Shown here piece after piece: positions 63,692-64,000 of a DNA stretch of 64,000 bases. The DNA comes from Anthopleura xanthogrammica. Taxonomy: Eukaryota > Cnidaria > Anthozoa > Actiniaria > Actiniidae. Numbering within the stretch: the first letter of the stretch is position 1; each line of letters starts with the position of its first letter. A program made the position numbers and the translations under genes. The notes beneath the pieces are model-generated. The model was not told where the DNA came from, made no database searches, and saw only the letters and a list, made by a program, of their open reading frames with translations. The stretch lies in contig OZ025210.1 of NCBI GenBank assembly GCA_964019055.1, positions 7,149,547 to 7,213,546 of the forward strand. Reading direction: 5' to 3'.

Positions 63692-64000
63692 TATAATAAT
63701 AATAATAATAAATCCTTTATTTCTATAGCGCTATTTACACTAAAGATCAATAGCGCTTAACAATTAATATATAAAATAGCTAGAAACGAAAAACTAATAT
63801 GTATATATATAAATATGATAACCAATTGAAAATAAAAAATTGTTCTAATAAAAAGAAAAAAATTATTCTAAAAACTAATTTAATTAAAAAAATGCCTGAG
63901 AGAAAAGATATGTCTTAACCTTAGTCTTAAAACTTTCTAATGTATCTGCATTCCTAAAATCCTGAGGGAGCGAGTTCCATAAAAAAGGGCCAGCTACAGA
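63692..64000 (-). mobile_element. 3' end of a CR1/L2-type LINE
   Basis: On the minus strand, 64000 down to 63884 encodes the end of a non-LTR reverse transcriptase ORF: PFLWNSLPQDFRNADTLESF, then KVKTYLFSQAFF and a stop (TTA at 63884-63886). The xxLWNSLP...SLxxFKxxLKTYLF pattern is typical of CR1/L2-like ORF2 C-termini. The rest (63692-63883) is the 3' UTR, ending in an (ATT)n microsatellite tail at 63692-63711. The element runs off the window. Confidence 0.75.

Overview
The window looks like an anthozoan cnidarian nuclear genome, most likely a reef coral; the species cannot be named from sequence alone. Reasons: AT-rich DNA, small exons with GT-AG introns, dense microsatellites, fold-back MITEs and tRNA-derived SINEs, a secreted PAN-EGF protein family ending in a C-terminal domain that I know only from cnidarian predicted proteins, and a divergent rhodopsin-class GPCR. 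All genes found are on the + strand.

Region 1 (about 1-30,200) is one very large HELZ2-like gene. I could join 33 coding exons from 1428 to 30173 with every splice phase matching, giving 10,494 nt and a 3,497-residue protein. In order it carries TPR-like repeats, a 48-residue tandem repeat, three CCCH zinc-finger segments, a first UPF1-like SF1 helicase, a PAM2-like poly(A)-binding-protein motif, an RNB exoribonuclease domain with all four catalytic Asp residues, and a second complete SF1 helicase. Introns hold microsatellites, a 77-bp minisatellite, a TTAA-flanked MITE, a TA-flanked Tc1/mariner-like MITE and several fold-back elements.

Region 2 (30,486-38,949) is a clean head-to-tail duplication of a 4.2-kb unit. 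Each unit holds a single-exon class A GPCR with a TATA box and a CRE octamer upstream. The second copy is intact (316 aa). The first is broken by a net 16-bp deletion at the start of TM4.

Region 3 (39,200-64,000) is an array of four three-exon genes (A-D) for small secreted proteins: signal peptide plus PAN/apple-like domain, EGF-like module, and a shared C-terminal domain of unknown function. Exon phases are the same in all four. Genes B and D lie in duplicated blocks (43,731-50,960 and 54,501-63,691) that each end with the same broken GPCR fragment, tying regions 2 and 3 together. Intron 1 of B and D contains a CTTCCTTG satellite (about 0.76 and 2.25 kb) that reads open in all six frames and is not coding. 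The window ends in the 3' end of a LINE element on the minus strand.

No operon or pathway links the three regions. The HELZ2-like protein would act in RNA decay or antiviral-type responses inside the cell, the GPCR at the plasma membrane, and the PAN-EGF proteins outside the cell.
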